The notes beneath the pieces were generated by a model. That model was given only the letters and a program-made list of their open reading frames with translations. It was not told the DNA's origin and searched no databases. Both the position numbers and the translations under genes were made by a program. Positions 46,897-55,455 of a DNA stretch of 64,000 nt are shown here, piece after piece (position 1 is the stretch's first letter; each line of letters begins with the position of its first letter). The DNA is taken from positions 1 through 64,000 of the forward strand of contig JAGVWE010000007.1 in assembly GCA_018304425.1 (NCBI GenBank), read 5' to 3'. Source of the DNA: Candidatus Iainarchaeum sp. (GTDB taxonomy: Archaea > Iainarchaeota > Iainarchaeia > Iainarchaeales > UBA10219).

Positions 46897-48272
46897 CAGC
46901 CGAATGTTTCTTCAAGATCCTTCAAGTCATAGAGGTCGGCGTTTTTTTCGTCGATCTTTTTTTCCTTGAATGATTTCGCGAATAGGCAATACCGTTCCGT
47001 TCTGTGCTCTTTGAACCAGCTTACTTTTTCCGCTTTTTGTTTGAGTTTTCGCAGCAGGCTCTCGGCATCGACTTTTTCTTTCCACTTGCATTCGCAGAAG
47101 AGTGCGCTTTTTTTTGCCTTGCTAAGGCCCACGATGTCTATTTCTTCGCCTTTATCCCACCAGCTGCCGATGAGGTAGTCCTTGAAGGCGGCATTTTTGG
47201 ACAGCCGGTCTCGGCACACCTCTTCGAACCCTTTGCCGATGAAGGCGTTCAGTTCGGGCTCTATTTTCTCGTTTAAGAGGTTTTTCTGCTTGCGTTGTTC
47301 TACGTAATCCATGTTTTCAAACACGAAGCGGAACCAGAAGCGGAAGAAAGGGTCTTTCAGTTTGTAGATGCCTTTCCTCGATTTTTCCTTTCGCTCAGTA
47401 ATGGGCACGGCACGCTCGACGAGGTCAAGGTCAATCAATACGCCAAGGTATTTGTTTACGGTGCCTTTTTCCAGGCCCGTGTCGTTGACGATGCGCCCGA
47501 TGCCGGTGTTGCCCTTTGCGATGGCGGCCACGATGGAAAAATAGTTTCTCGGCTCGTCCAGTTCCTCCCGCAGCACGAACATCGGGTCCCGGAACAGGAA
47601 GGACTGCTTTTCCAGGATTTTTTCCCCGATATTGGAAACCAGCGTTTTCGTGTAATCAAATTCAAGCAGGTAGGCAGGGGTGCCACCGAGCACCGCGTAG
47701 TAACTGATTTGTTTTTTGATGTCCATCGTTTTCGGGAAGAAATGGCGGGCTTCGCTGAAATCAAGGGGGTCAAGCTTCATTTGATGTGTTCGCCTCCCGT
47801 AGAGGGGACTCTTATAGCCGAGGAGTTTTTCCATCATGGAGACGCTGGAGCCGCATAAGACGAAGAGGCAGGGCATGTGTTGGAGTGCCTTATCCCAGTG
47901 GTCTTGCAGAATGGAGGGCAGCGAGGGGTTAGCTTGTACGAAGTAAGGGAACTCGTCCAGGAATACGGCGAACGGTTTTTGCTTCAGTTTTTCGGCGAAG
48001 TAGGAGAAAACGGAGTCGAAGTTGCCAAAGGGCCTTGAATTCAGTTGTTCATCGTTGAAAAACTCGGCGCAGGCCCTGCTGATATGCTCCAATTGCTTGT
48101 GTTCGGATTCCTGCCGGCCCAGCAGGTAAACAGCGGGATGATTTTTTGTGAATTCCCTTAGTAACTCGGTTTTGCCGATTCTACGTCTGCCGTATACTAC
48201 GGCTAGCACTGGCTTTTTTGCCGACCAAAGCGTTTCAAGCAACTGTAGTTCCTTCACCCGGTTGTAAAACAT
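46896..48272 (-). CDS. archaeal AAA ATPase with C-terminal DUF234/nuclease-like domain
   Basis: The 458-residue protein has Walker A VVYGRRRIGKTELL (about 25-38) and Walker B FAVFLDEFPYFV (about 112-123). A sensor region LFVLCGSSVSMMEKLLGYKS follows, then a winged-helix part (about 260-300), and then a C-terminal domain with EIDIVGLSKAKKSALFCECK (about 394-413), whose D and E-x-K pattern resembles restriction-nuclease folds. Members of this ATPase family are common in archaeal accessory DNA. Function is unknown. It lies between the intact surface gene and tail copy 4. Confidence 0.82.
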   Translation of the reverse strand: MFYNRVKELQLLETLWSAKKPVLAVVYGRRRIGKTELLREFTKNHPAVYLLGRQESEHKQLEHISRACAEFFNDEQLNSRPFGNFDSVFSYFAEKLKQKPFAVFLDEFPYFVQANPSLPSILQDHWDKALQHMPCLFVLCGSSVSMMEKLLGYKSPLYGRRTHQMKLDPLDFSEARHFFPKTMDIKKQISYYAVLGGTPAYLLEFDYTKTLVSNIGEKILEKQSFLFRDPMFVLREELDEPRNYFSIVAAIAKGNTGIGRIVNDTGLEKGTVNKYLGVLIDLDLVERAVPITERKEKSRKGIYKLKDPFFRFWFRFVFENMDYVEQRKQKNLLNEKIEPELNAFIGKGFEEVCRDRLSKNAAFKDYLIGSWWDKGEEIDIVGLSKAKKSALFCECKWKEKVDAESLLRKLKQKAEKVSWFKEHRTERYCLFAKSFKEKKIDEKNADLYDLKDLEETFG

Positions 48273-48315
48273 AGTAAACTCTAAAGTATACTACTTATGA
48301 GAATACTATTTAAAC

Positions 48316-51300
48316 CTATGGTTTGGCCGCCCGTCGCACGCGCAGGAAGATGCCTGCCGCGATCAGGGCCGCGAGCGCCATCGTGATTTCGTCGTACTCG
48401 GGGATGACGTTGAGGGTGTTGGGGCTGCAGGCGTTGGTTTTGGTGAACCCGTCGTCGGCTTCGACGCGGAGGTAGTAGTTGCCTATCGTTACGTCGCAGG
48501 TCCAGGAATAGAGGCAGCTGGTGTCATCCGGGTTGCAGGCCGCCGTGGTCTGGCTGATGTTGCCGATGATGAGGTTGGTGTTGTTGGCGCAGGTGCTGGC
48601 GTCCGTGCCGTAATAAATGCTGAAGTTGACGTCGTCGAGGTCGGCATCGTCGGCTGTCCATGTAATGTCGTAGGGGGTTGGAACGGTGCAGCTCTGCCCG
48701 CTGCCCGTGGGCGCCACGCTGCTCACGGCCGGCGCATCGTTGGCGCTGATGAGGACGCTGCCGGACTGCTGCTTGATTTGCTTCTTGTTGAGGACACTGT
48801 TCCAGATGAAGACTGAGTCTAAGTCTATATGTGCAAAACCAAGATTATCTAATCTTTGCCCAAATATGATTTTTTGGTCTTCATCACTCATCGTGGTATT
48901 ACCCGAACTGGCCCTAAGAACGCCATTAACATACAATCTTCCGCCAACAGTAGTATTCGCCGTCCCTGCGACATGTATCCAGGTATTTTGAGGGAGTGTA
49001 TCTACTGCAGTCAACAAGTTAGCGGTGCCCGACGCACCATATACTAAAACAATATCCTGAGGGAAAGCATCAGCAGCGGTTCTAAAATCGAAAGGTGCAG
49101 GAAAGTTATTATTCGTTGATCCATTTTTTTCGACCATGGGATTATATACTGCAGATTGTGCTCTTACCCAATATGCTACAGTAAATGCCGTGCTAAGACT
49201 AGAAGTCAAATCTGCAATCTCGACTTTGTCATCTACCCCATCAAATTTCAAGTCAGTGTATTCAGCCGGTGTCATAGGGGTGTTCGTGTCCCATCTCGGG
49301 CCGGAAAGCAGTTCCCCATGCTTGTTGCCAGACGTTGCATCCCAGGCCCGGATGGCGTTGCTGTCGTCTTTGTTGAAGTTCCACGCGCTGACCAGCCCGC
49401 TTTCCGTGCCCATTAGTTGTTTGGGCGTGCTGTCTTGTCCAATGTTCTTGGCTTTGTCGTAGACGTTGACGTCGATGAAGTAGTTTTGGTCTGCGAGGCC
49501 AGCGGGGTTCCAGTCGTAGAAGCATAGCACGTTCTGGTCGAAGAAGTAACGGGGTTCGCTGGCGTAACTGGTTCCGCCGGGCGCACTGCAGTTGGCGTCG
49601 TTGGTGGGGTTGCGGGCGAGTTGGGCGAGGTTGACGTCGGCAGCGAATTTGCCTGACGTGTTGAAGTCGGCCGCGTAGAGGCTCGCGTAGAGGCTTGCAT
49701 AGAGTTCGTCTTCTTCGCGGAAGTTGCCACTAGCTGGGAGGGGAGCGTAGGAAGTGTCTCTCACCGTGAACTTGACGAGGATGTTGCCGTCCGTTTTCTG
49801 GTAGTGCGAGCCGCCTTCCGGCCAAAGCAGGTTGGCGTCCGGTCCGTTCGTGGTATGCGTGCCACAGTAGTTGTTGCAGCGGTTTATGTAGCCGCTTTCT
49901 TGGTGGATGAAACAGGTGTTGCCGCCCGAGCATTGCCCGGAAGCAGTGCAGGCCGGGTTGCAGCCCCATTGGTTGATGAAGTCCGTGGGCCAGGCGGACG
50001 TGATGTTGGCGGTGGTGGCCGCAATGTTGAAGTCGATGTCAGCATAGTAGGTGGCTACGCCTAATGTGCCGGTACTGATATTGCAGGGCGCGAACAGGAG
50101 GTTGAAGTCGTACTCGGTGCCGCCCGTGTAGCTGCCGGCACAGGTGATGTTCGCGGTGTTGTCGGGGGCGCTCGAATAGGTGCGTGAACAGCCGGTGGGT
50201 AGCAGGGGCGCGCTGACGAGGGCAAACGTTTTGTAGGGGATGTCGGGGGAGTCAATTAGGGGGTCGTTGCAGGTGTAACCGACTTGTTGGGGCGCCGGTA
50301 CGAGGGGCGTGGCATGGTTGCCGCGTATGGGGGTGAGGAGCGATGTCGCATAGTGGGGCTCGATTTTGAAGCCTAGGTTGCCGCTGACATTGGGCATGAC
50401 TTTGAGTCTCACGAGGTATTGGTGGGTGTTGGTGTCCGTGGTTGTCAGGTTGAAGGTGAAGTTGGAGTCGGGACTGCAGGCCATGTTGTTGCCGTCTCCG
50501 GCGCGGCCCACGAGGTCGCTGGGGCAGGTGGCGGGCGCGTTGGCGCCGTTGAGGTCAATGCTCGCGTAGAGGACGGCCGCGTTCCAGTCATCAATCCAGT
50601 CCATGGGGTACATGCGCCACGCGCCTCCCGAGGTCCCGCCGTCGGCTGAAAGGTTGAGGTCTTCGGCCTGGATGTCGGTTGTTCTGGGATGGTTTGCCCA
50701 GCGGCAGGGTTTGACGGTGATTCTTCCAGCGTACGGGGTGCCGCCGGCCAAAGTAGTAGTGGCGTTGCCGTCGTCTCCAACGTAATTGGTGTCGGTGAGC
50801 GTCCAGTGGGGGTTGCGGAGGCCGGCCGTGTTGCCCGTGGTTCCAAACCAGCCGTTGGGGCTGAGGGGGCTGTCAATGAAGTCAACGATTTCCCAGCGGG
50901 GAAGGTTGAGGTCGATGGGCTCCCACAGTGCCCCCCCGAGTATGGGGTCTGAGAAGCATTTGTTGCCCGCGAAGGCGGTGGAATTGTTTGGTACGTAGCT
51001 AATGGGTTTGCCTTGTCTTACGCCTGCGTCCACGTTGTGGTCGCCGTACGGCGAATCCCATTTTCCGACGGCGCCCGCCGAATAGCGCAAGCCAAAGTTG
51101 TTGTCGATGCTGCGGTGGATGTTGCTCATGATGTTGTAGTCGATGACGTAATTGGTGTCCAGGATGAAGGCCGTGTCGGGCGTGCAGTAGGGGAGTTCCC
51201 CGTTGGTGTCGATTTCGCCGTTATTGGCGTTTCCGGCGTACACCATGCCTCCCATGCTGGTGTGGCTGACGAGGGAGCGGGTGCCGTTCTCGACTTTGAC

Positions 51301-52128
51301 GCAGTTGATGTTGTTGCCGGTCAATTCGAGTCCATGGTAGATGGCGTTCACGTTCCAGTCATCGATGAAGTCCAGGGTGTAGGGTTGGGCACCGCAGTTG
51401 CCGAGGTTGCTCTGGTCGTAAAAACGCACGTCCAGGCGCTGGGGGTGGTTCACGAACCGGCATGGAATGGCGGTAGTCCATTTCCCCGCGCATCCGATGA
51501 TTCCCCCGGGGCACATCGGGGGCGGGGTGCCACAGGCTGTGCAAGTATTCGGGTTGGGGCAAATCAGTCGTTCGGCGAGGTAGCTGGTGGTGGGGGTCGT
51601 GGAGGTGCAACCGCATCCTTGTCCGGGGGGAACGCAGGCACCGAACGCGGTCTTGGCGCCGCCGATGCAGGCGCCGCCTCCGAGGTTAGCCGTCGTGTTG
51701 ACCGCCCATCGGGGCCCGACTCCGGACTTGTTCTCGTCGTTGATGCATTGCCAGCCGACTTCATAGGCCAAGGTCTTGCTGGGGCCGTTTCCACAACTCC
51801 AGATTGCGTTGAAGCTGGGACATGTTTCGATGCTGATGTTCTCGTCGTAGCTGGGATCAAGCCCCAGGGCTTCGGTCATTTCGAGTTCGAAGGCCCCGGC
51901 CGCGCGTTGGGTTAAGGGTCCAAGGCCTTGGTCTAGGCCGGGGGCATAGGCGTCGATGGGAGTGCAGGAGTCAACTCCTCCCGCCGTCGTCGCACACGGG
52001 GTTCCGGCGCCTCCCGAGTTCGGGCCGCCCCAAGTCAATTCCATGGCGTGTCCGGTGAGGATGGCGGATAGGGCCAGGGCGAGCGCCACCAGCGTCCATC
52101 CGGTCGGCCATCGGATCTGTTTACCCAT
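48316..52128 (-). CDS. large surface protein with LamG domain and IPEYDE sorting signal
   Basis: The 1270-residue protein starts with a signal peptide (TLVALALALSAILTGHAMEL). It has several Cys-rich extracellular modules, two of which repeat a pattern P-C-R-x2-N-H-P...F/W-I-D-D-W-N (about residues 220-275 and 475-545). A LamG/concanavalin-like domain follows (about 935-1115; SAWNFNKDDSNAIRAWDATS, LKFDGVDDKVEIADLTSSLS) and an Ig-like domain (about 1140-1235). It ends IPEYDEITMALAALIAAGIF with basic RVRRAAKP, a PEF-CTERM-like tripartite signal for an archaeosortase. The LamG segment is visibly AT-richer than its surroundings. Confidence 0.85.
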   Translation of the reverse strand: MGKQIRWPTGWTLVALALALSAILTGHAMELTWGGPNSGGAGTPCATTAGGVDSCTPIDAYAPGLDQGLGPLTQRAAGAFELEMTEALGLDPSYDENISIETCPSFNAIWSCGNGPSKTLAYEVGWQCINDENKSGVGPRWAVNTTANLGGGACIGGAKTAFGACVPPGQGCGCTSTTPTTSYLAERLICPNPNTCTACGTPPPMCPGGIIGCAGKWTTAIPCRFVNHPQRLDVRFYDQSNLGNCGAQPYTLDFIDDWNVNAIYHGLELTGNNINCVKVENGTRSLVSHTSMGGMVYAGNANNGEIDTNGELPYCTPDTAFILDTNYVIDYNIMSNIHRSIDNNFGLRYSAGAVGKWDSPYGDHNVDAGVRQGKPISYVPNNSTAFAGNKCFSDPILGGALWEPIDLNLPRWEIVDFIDSPLSPNGWFGTTGNTAGLRNPHWTLTDTNYVGDDGNATTTLAGGTPYAGRITVKPCRWANHPRTTDIQAEDLNLSADGGTSGGAWRMYPMDWIDDWNAAVLYASIDLNGANAPATCPSDLVGRAGDGNNMACSPDSNFTFNLTTTDTNTHQYLVRLKVMPNVSGNLGFKIEPHYATSLLTPIRGNHATPLVPAPQQVGYTCNDPLIDSPDIPYKTFALVSAPLLPTGCSRTYSSAPDNTANITCAGSYTGGTEYDFNLLFAPCNISTGTLGVATYYADIDFNIAATTANITSAWPTDFINQWGCNPACTASGQCSGGNTCFIHQESGYINRCNNYCGTHTTNGPDANLLWPEGGSHYQKTDGNILVKFTVRDTSYAPLPASGNFREEDELYASLYASLYAADFNTSGKFAADVNLAQLARNPTNDANCSAPGGTSYASEPRYFFDQNVLCFYDWNPAGLADQNYFIDVNVYDKAKNIGQDSTPKQLMGTESGLVSAWNFNKDDSNAIRAWDATSGNKHGELLSGPRWDTNTPMTPAEYTDLKFDGVDDKVEIADLTSSLSTAFTVAYWVRAQSAVYNPMVEKNGSTNNNFPAPFDFRTAADAFPQDIVLVYGASGTANLLTAVDTLPQNTWIHVAGTANTTVGGRLYVNGVLRASSGNTTMSDEDQKIIFGQRLDNLGFAHIDLDSVFIWNSVLNKKQIKQQSGSVLISANDAPAVSSVAPTGSGQSCTVPTPYDITWTADDADLDDVNFSIYYGTDASTCANNTNLIIGNISQTTAACNPDDTSCLYSWTCDVTIGNYYLRVEADDGFTKTNACSPNTLNVIPEYDEITMALAALIAAGIFLRVRRAAKP

Positions 52129-52236
52129 CCATTCCCCTCAATTCAACCCCTATACTAATAGTGTTTGTCTAATATAATACGGATAGGATTAAATTGTTTG
52201 CCTTTAAAAGCATTTCCGGCACCCAATGGTTTCAGG

Positions 52237-52309
52237 GGGCGTGTAGTCTAGTCTGGTAGGATACCAGCTTTGGGAGCTGGCGACCTCGGTTCAAATCCGG
52301 GCACGCCCA
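52237..52309 (+). tRNA. tRNA-Pro (TGG anticodon), intact
   Basis: The acceptor GGGCGTG/CACGCCC is perfect. The anticodon stem CCAGC/GCTGG encloses TT-TGG-GA, the T loop is TTCAAAT and the discriminator is A at 52309. TTTAAAAGC lies about 30 bp upstream as TATA box. The last 42 nt (52268-52309) are repeated exactly at 55456-55497 and, split, at 53942-54033. Confidence 0.95.
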
Positions 52310-52418
52310 TCCTTTTAAAGCCGCTTTTTTTCTTGGCTGGGCTGGGGGAGCCGCTTCTAGTGCCAAGCCTGCTTTGTCTATCAGGGCAGGGCCTGCACGA
52401 AGATTATTATGCCTGGTG

Positions 52419-53624
52419 TTAAAACCGGATGGCGGGTTCTTTTTCCGTGAGCCATTCTTGGAGGTTCTTGTTTTCTATTTCGATGTTTTCTTCGGTGCTT
52501 TTGCTTGTCTTTCCGGGGTAGAGGATGGTTGCTTTCAGGGCCTTGTTTTTTTTGCAGAATTCCATCAGGCCTTCCTTTTCCCTTTTTGGCAGGTTTTCGG
52601 AGTAACAAACGTTTATCGGCAACAGGCTCGTTTTTTTCTTTGCGACGAAATCGACTTCCCCGGCGTTTTTCCAGTAATAGGCCTCGAATCCCCGGTGCTT
52701 GAGTTCGATTGCAACTGCTGCCTCGGCAAGCCTGCCCCTGTCTTCGGTGAATGACTTTGAAGCGTATTGCTGCATTCCCAAGTCAAAGGCAAAGACCTTT
52801 CTGGGCTTTGAAAGGGATTCCTTTAGGGAGAACGAAAAGAACGGGACCTGGAAAACCAGGAAGGAGGCTTCCAGGTAACCCAGGAACTGTCTTATCGTGT
52901 CGTACGACAAGCCAAGGGCGACCCGCATTTTTTTCAGGCTTACTTGTTTTCCGGAGTTCGTCAACAGGTAAAACGCAAGGTTTCGTAAAGCCGCAGGGTC
53001 TCTCACGTCATGCCGCGTAATTATGTCTTTAATCAAGGCGAGTTCGAAATAGGACTCCAACAATTTTTCTTTTTTTTCGGGGTGCAAGGCGACTTCAGGG
53101 TAGCCCCCAATCTTGAGGTAGGCGTTAAGGCCTTTCTTGGTTACGCGCTGAAACTCGCTGAAAGAAAAAGGCAGTACTTGAAAACCAATCCCCCTTCCAC
53201 CCAAAGAAGTCGCAAACTCGCTGCTCAAGAGCTTTGCGGAAGAACCCGTGACTATTACCTGGCACTGCCGTGTGTCGACGGCCCTTCGGACCCATTTCTC
53301 CCATCCCTCGACTAATTGCACTTCATCGAAGACAAGGGTGTCTTTCGCCTTCAAGCCGTCTGCAAAAGCGTCCAGTAAATCGGTGTTCAACGAGCCCACA
53401 AGCTTCGGGTCTTCCAGGTTGACGTACCGTGTCAACGTGTTCTCCGGCATTTTTTTCAGAAGCCTTCGGGCGACAACGGATTTCCCTGAACGCCTGGGGC
53501 CATACAAGAAAACGACGTTGCGACTGCCCACGAAGGGCAGTATGTCATCTTCAACGTCTCTTTTGAAGGTAGTCTCTTTGACGGCCCATTTTTCCAGAAG
53601 CTCGCCTAATTCCCTTGAAAGCAT
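52419..53624 (-). CDS. AAA ATPase with DUF4143 domain
   Basis: The 401-residue protein has Walker A VVFLYGPRRSGKSVVARRL (about 37-55) and Walker B TLVFDEVQLVEGWEKWVRRA (about 96-115). A sensor VIVTGSSAKLL, a helix-turn-helix segment (MRVALGLSYDTIRQFLGYLE, about 238-257) and a DUF4143 end with NAGEVDFVAKKKTSLLPINV (about 330-349) follow. Related proteins are found in defence islands and mobile DNA, often as single-gene units. It lies between two tRNA-Pro 3' ends and is transcribed toward the first. Confidence 0.82.
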   Translation of the reverse strand: MLSRELGELLEKWAVKETTFKRDVEDDILPFVGSRNVVFLYGPRRSGKSVVARRLLKKMPENTLTRYVNLEDPKLVGSLNTDLLDAFADGLKAKDTLVFDEVQLVEGWEKWVRRAVDTRQCQVIVTGSSAKLLSSEFATSLGGRGIGFQVLPFSFSEFQRVTKKGLNAYLKIGGYPEVALHPEKKEKLLESYFELALIKDIITRHDVRDPAALRNLAFYLLTNSGKQVSLKKMRVALGLSYDTIRQFLGYLEASFLVFQVPFFSFSLKESLSKPRKVFAFDLGMQQYASKSFTEDRGRLAEAAVAIELKHRGFEAYYWKNAGEVDFVAKKKTSLLPINVCYSENLPKREKEGLMEFCKKNKALKATILYPGKTSKSTEENIEIENKNLQEWLTEKEPAIRF

Positions 53625-53653
53625 GAAAAACCGGTGCGCAAACGAATATATAA

Positions 53654-53677
53654 AGGGTTACGTTACAACGTAACCCT
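53654..53677 (-). promoter_or_regulatory. operator palindrome between TATA boxes of the ATPase gene
   Basis: AGGGTTACGT (53654-53663) and ACGTAACCCT (53668-53677) are perfect 10-bp arms with loop TACA. A TATA box (minus strand CTTTATATA, about 53647-53655) lies about 25 bp before the ATPase start, and a similar TATATAAAG flanks the other side of the palindrome. The palindrome is placed where a regulator would compete with or recruit TFB. Confidence 0.6.
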
Positions 53678-53741
53678 ATATAAAGGCTCAAAAAACGCTG
53701 TTGGCGGGTTTAAACCCCCAAACAGGATGTAAGCCGGGCCA

Positions 53742-53909
53742 GGCCTATGCAACGCATAGGCCGTTTCCCCGAAGACTTTGTCTTCGGGGCCTCGTCTCCC
53801 AACAGGGAGACAAGGTCGCAGGCCTTTTGTAAAAAGGCGTGCGAGGCGAAGCCGAGCCAGTTCCATGCCGTGCATGGAACCTTTTCGCAGGCCTTTTGTA
53901 AAAAGGCCT
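53742..53909. repeat. cluster of five perfect short hairpins and one weaker one
   Basis: The stems, mostly with 3-nt loops, are: 53742-53762 (9-bp arms, loop AAC), 53767-53789 (10-bp, TTT), 53794-53811 (7-bp, loop AACA), 53816-53844 (7-bp core plus 5-bp outer arm, loop GTA), 53860-53880 (9-bp, CGT) and 53889-53909 (9-bp, GTA). They stand side by side with few bases between. Two share the core GCCTTTTGTAAAAAGGC, while the others differ in sequence but not in size. The cluster ends one base before the interrupted tRNA-Pro copy. Confidence 0.75.
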
Positions 53910-53910
53910 T

Positions 53911-54033
53911 GGGCGTGTAGTCTAGTCTGGTAGGATACCAGCTTTGGGAAAGCCTTTTTTGCTTGCGCAAAAAACCCTTGGGAAAAGGGCTTCCAGCGTG
54001 CTGGCGACCTCGGTTCAAATCCGGGCACGCCCA
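53911..54033 (+). tRNA. second tRNA-Pro (TGG) copy, interrupted by 50 nt
   Basis: Sequence identical to the intact gene runs from 53911 to the anticodon loop (about 53948-53949) and resumes at 54000 to 54033. The 50-nt insert between folds on itself: AAGCC/GGCTT outside, a perfect 8-bp stem TTTTTTGC/GCAAAAAA (53955-53962 and 53967-53974) inside. As an intron at 37/38 the junction helix (TTGG with CCAG) is imperfect and base 38 would be T instead of A. As an insertion between 38 and 39 the rest equals the intact gene exactly. It may be a functional intron-bearing gene or a disrupted copy. Confidence 0.6.
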
Positions 54034-54072
54034 TCATAGTATAGTTCCAATCAGCTTGTCCTTGTGGGTAGC

Positions 54073-55332
54073 TTACCTTTCAAGGAGCCATTTCCAGGCA
54101 GGCGTCACCCTTGTCTTGCCGATTCGGGTTTCTTGGTCATACGTTATGATGATGCCTTTCCTGCCGCCAAATCGTTGGATGGCTTCCTCTAGGCCCCTGG
54201 TTTCGCGTTTCTTGTTTTCTTCGGTGAGCGTGTGGCACACCTGTATGCAGGCATCCTTGGTTAGGAAGTCGCATTCAAATCCGTTCTTGTAATAGTTTAT
54301 TTCAGTGTTGCCACGGCGGAACAATTCCGTGAACACAATGTTTTCCAGTATTCTGCCGGGGTCTTTTTCGGTGTTGTAGTAGTTGATGAAGCCATGGTCG
54401 CAGACATAGGCCTTTTTCAGGTAGGCCGATTCCTTTTTGAAGGATTTTTGTTTTGCATTGACAAAGAAGCAAAAGTATGCGTCTTCAAGGCATTTCGAGT
54501 ATTTCTGTATAACGGAGGTGCTGGATTTGTAGCCACTGCTTTTCGCAAAGTTGTTGAATTTGTTCATTGAGTACTCGGAAGCATATTGCCTCGTGAGGTT
54601 CTTCATGAGCAACCGCATCAGTTCGATGTTCTCTACCTTGAACCGCTCGACGATGTCCTGGAATAGCGTGGTTTTGAAGTATTGGTCGATGAACTCCAGC
54701 TTCTTTTCCAGCACTATTTCCGGGAACCCACTCAGGTGCATGAACTCGTCAAACGCTTTTTTTACGGCTGCTTTGGTTCCATTGAACTCCCAATTCCTGC
54801 CCGGGCGGATGCCCCGTATTCCAAGGAATTCCTTGAATGACAAGGGCATCACTTGAATGGGATAGTCCCGTCCCCTCACGGCAGTGGCGATTTCCTTGCT
54901 TAAAAGCCTCGAATTGGAGCCGGTGACATAAACCCGATAAGCTTCGTCGTTCACGCGCCTGACGAATTTTTCCCAGCCCGCCACATTCTGGATTTCGTCA
55001 AAAAAAAGCAGGGGTCTTTTGTCCGGGTAAAGCTCGCCATAAGCTTCCAGTGCCAGCCCCAGCTGGCTGGCTTTCATTTCCGAAATCCGTTCGTCCTCGA
55101 AATTAAGGTAGAGAAAATCAACCAAATCCAAACCCTTTTTCAGGTGTTCCTGCATGATCTGGTAAAGCATGTAGGTTTTGCCGGCCCTCCTGGGACCAAG
55201 GATTACGAAAACCTTGTTGACCTCCTTGAATTCAGGCACTTCGACGTCTCTCTCGAATGCCTTCGGCAGCCCCCTTGAATGAAAACCCGCAATGGCTTCC
55301 TTGACGGCTTTCTTTATCTCGACATCCAGCAT
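54073..55332 (-). CDS. AAA ATPase with DUF4143 domain, second cassette
   Basis: The 419-residue protein is related to, but clearly different from, the one at 52419. Walker A is VFVILGPRRAGKTYMLYQI (about 42-60), Walker B PLLFFDEIQNVAGWEKFVRR (about 108-127), followed by VYVTGSNSRLLSKEIATAVR. The C-terminal part has NGFECDFLTKDACIQVCHTL (about 354-373) in place of the usual DUF4143 E-V-D strand. A leaderless start is likely, because GATTTAAATAGC (minus strand) is about 25 bp upstream, next to a 20-bp palindrome. Confidence 0.82.
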   Translation of the reverse strand: MLDVEIKKAVKEAIAGFHSRGLPKAFERDVEVPEFKEVNKVFVILGPRRAGKTYMLYQIMQEHLKKGLDLVDFLYLNFEDERISEMKASQLGLALEAYGELYPDKRPLLFFDEIQNVAGWEKFVRRVNDEAYRVYVTGSNSRLLSKEIATAVRGRDYPIQVMPLSFKEFLGIRGIRPGRNWEFNGTKAAVKKAFDEFMHLSGFPEIVLEKKLEFIDQYFKTTLFQDIVERFKVENIELMRLLMKNLTRQYASEYSMNKFNNFAKSSGYKSSTSVIQKYSKCLEDAYFCFFVNAKQKSFKKESAYLKKAYVCDHGFINYYNTEKDPGRILENIVFTELFRRGNTEINYYKNGFECDFLTKDACIQVCHTLTEENKKRETRGLEEAIQRFGGRKGIIITYDQETRIGKTRVTPAWKWLLER

Positions 55333-55362
55333 ACTATACTAGCCCCCCAACAGCTATTTAAA

Positions 55363-55382
55363 TCTTTCTTTTAAAAGAAAGA
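55363..55382. promoter_or_regulatory. perfect 20-bp palindrome upstream of the second ATPase
   Basis: TCTTTCTTTTAAAAGAAAGA (55363-55382) is its own reverse complement and abuts the TATA box of the ATPase gene. It is a likely operator. A similar half-site CTCTTAAAAGA follows at about 55400. Confidence 0.55.
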
Positions 55383-55455
55383 ATTATGGCAAAATTGTTC
55401 TCTTAAAAGAATGCTTTTGCCTGCGGCCATTAGTCTGGCCCGGCAGGCTGCCCCA

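Noticed and set aside
53742..53974. CRISPR-like array
   Set aside because: The hairpins are not copies of one repeat, spacing is irregular and no spacers of constant length are present.
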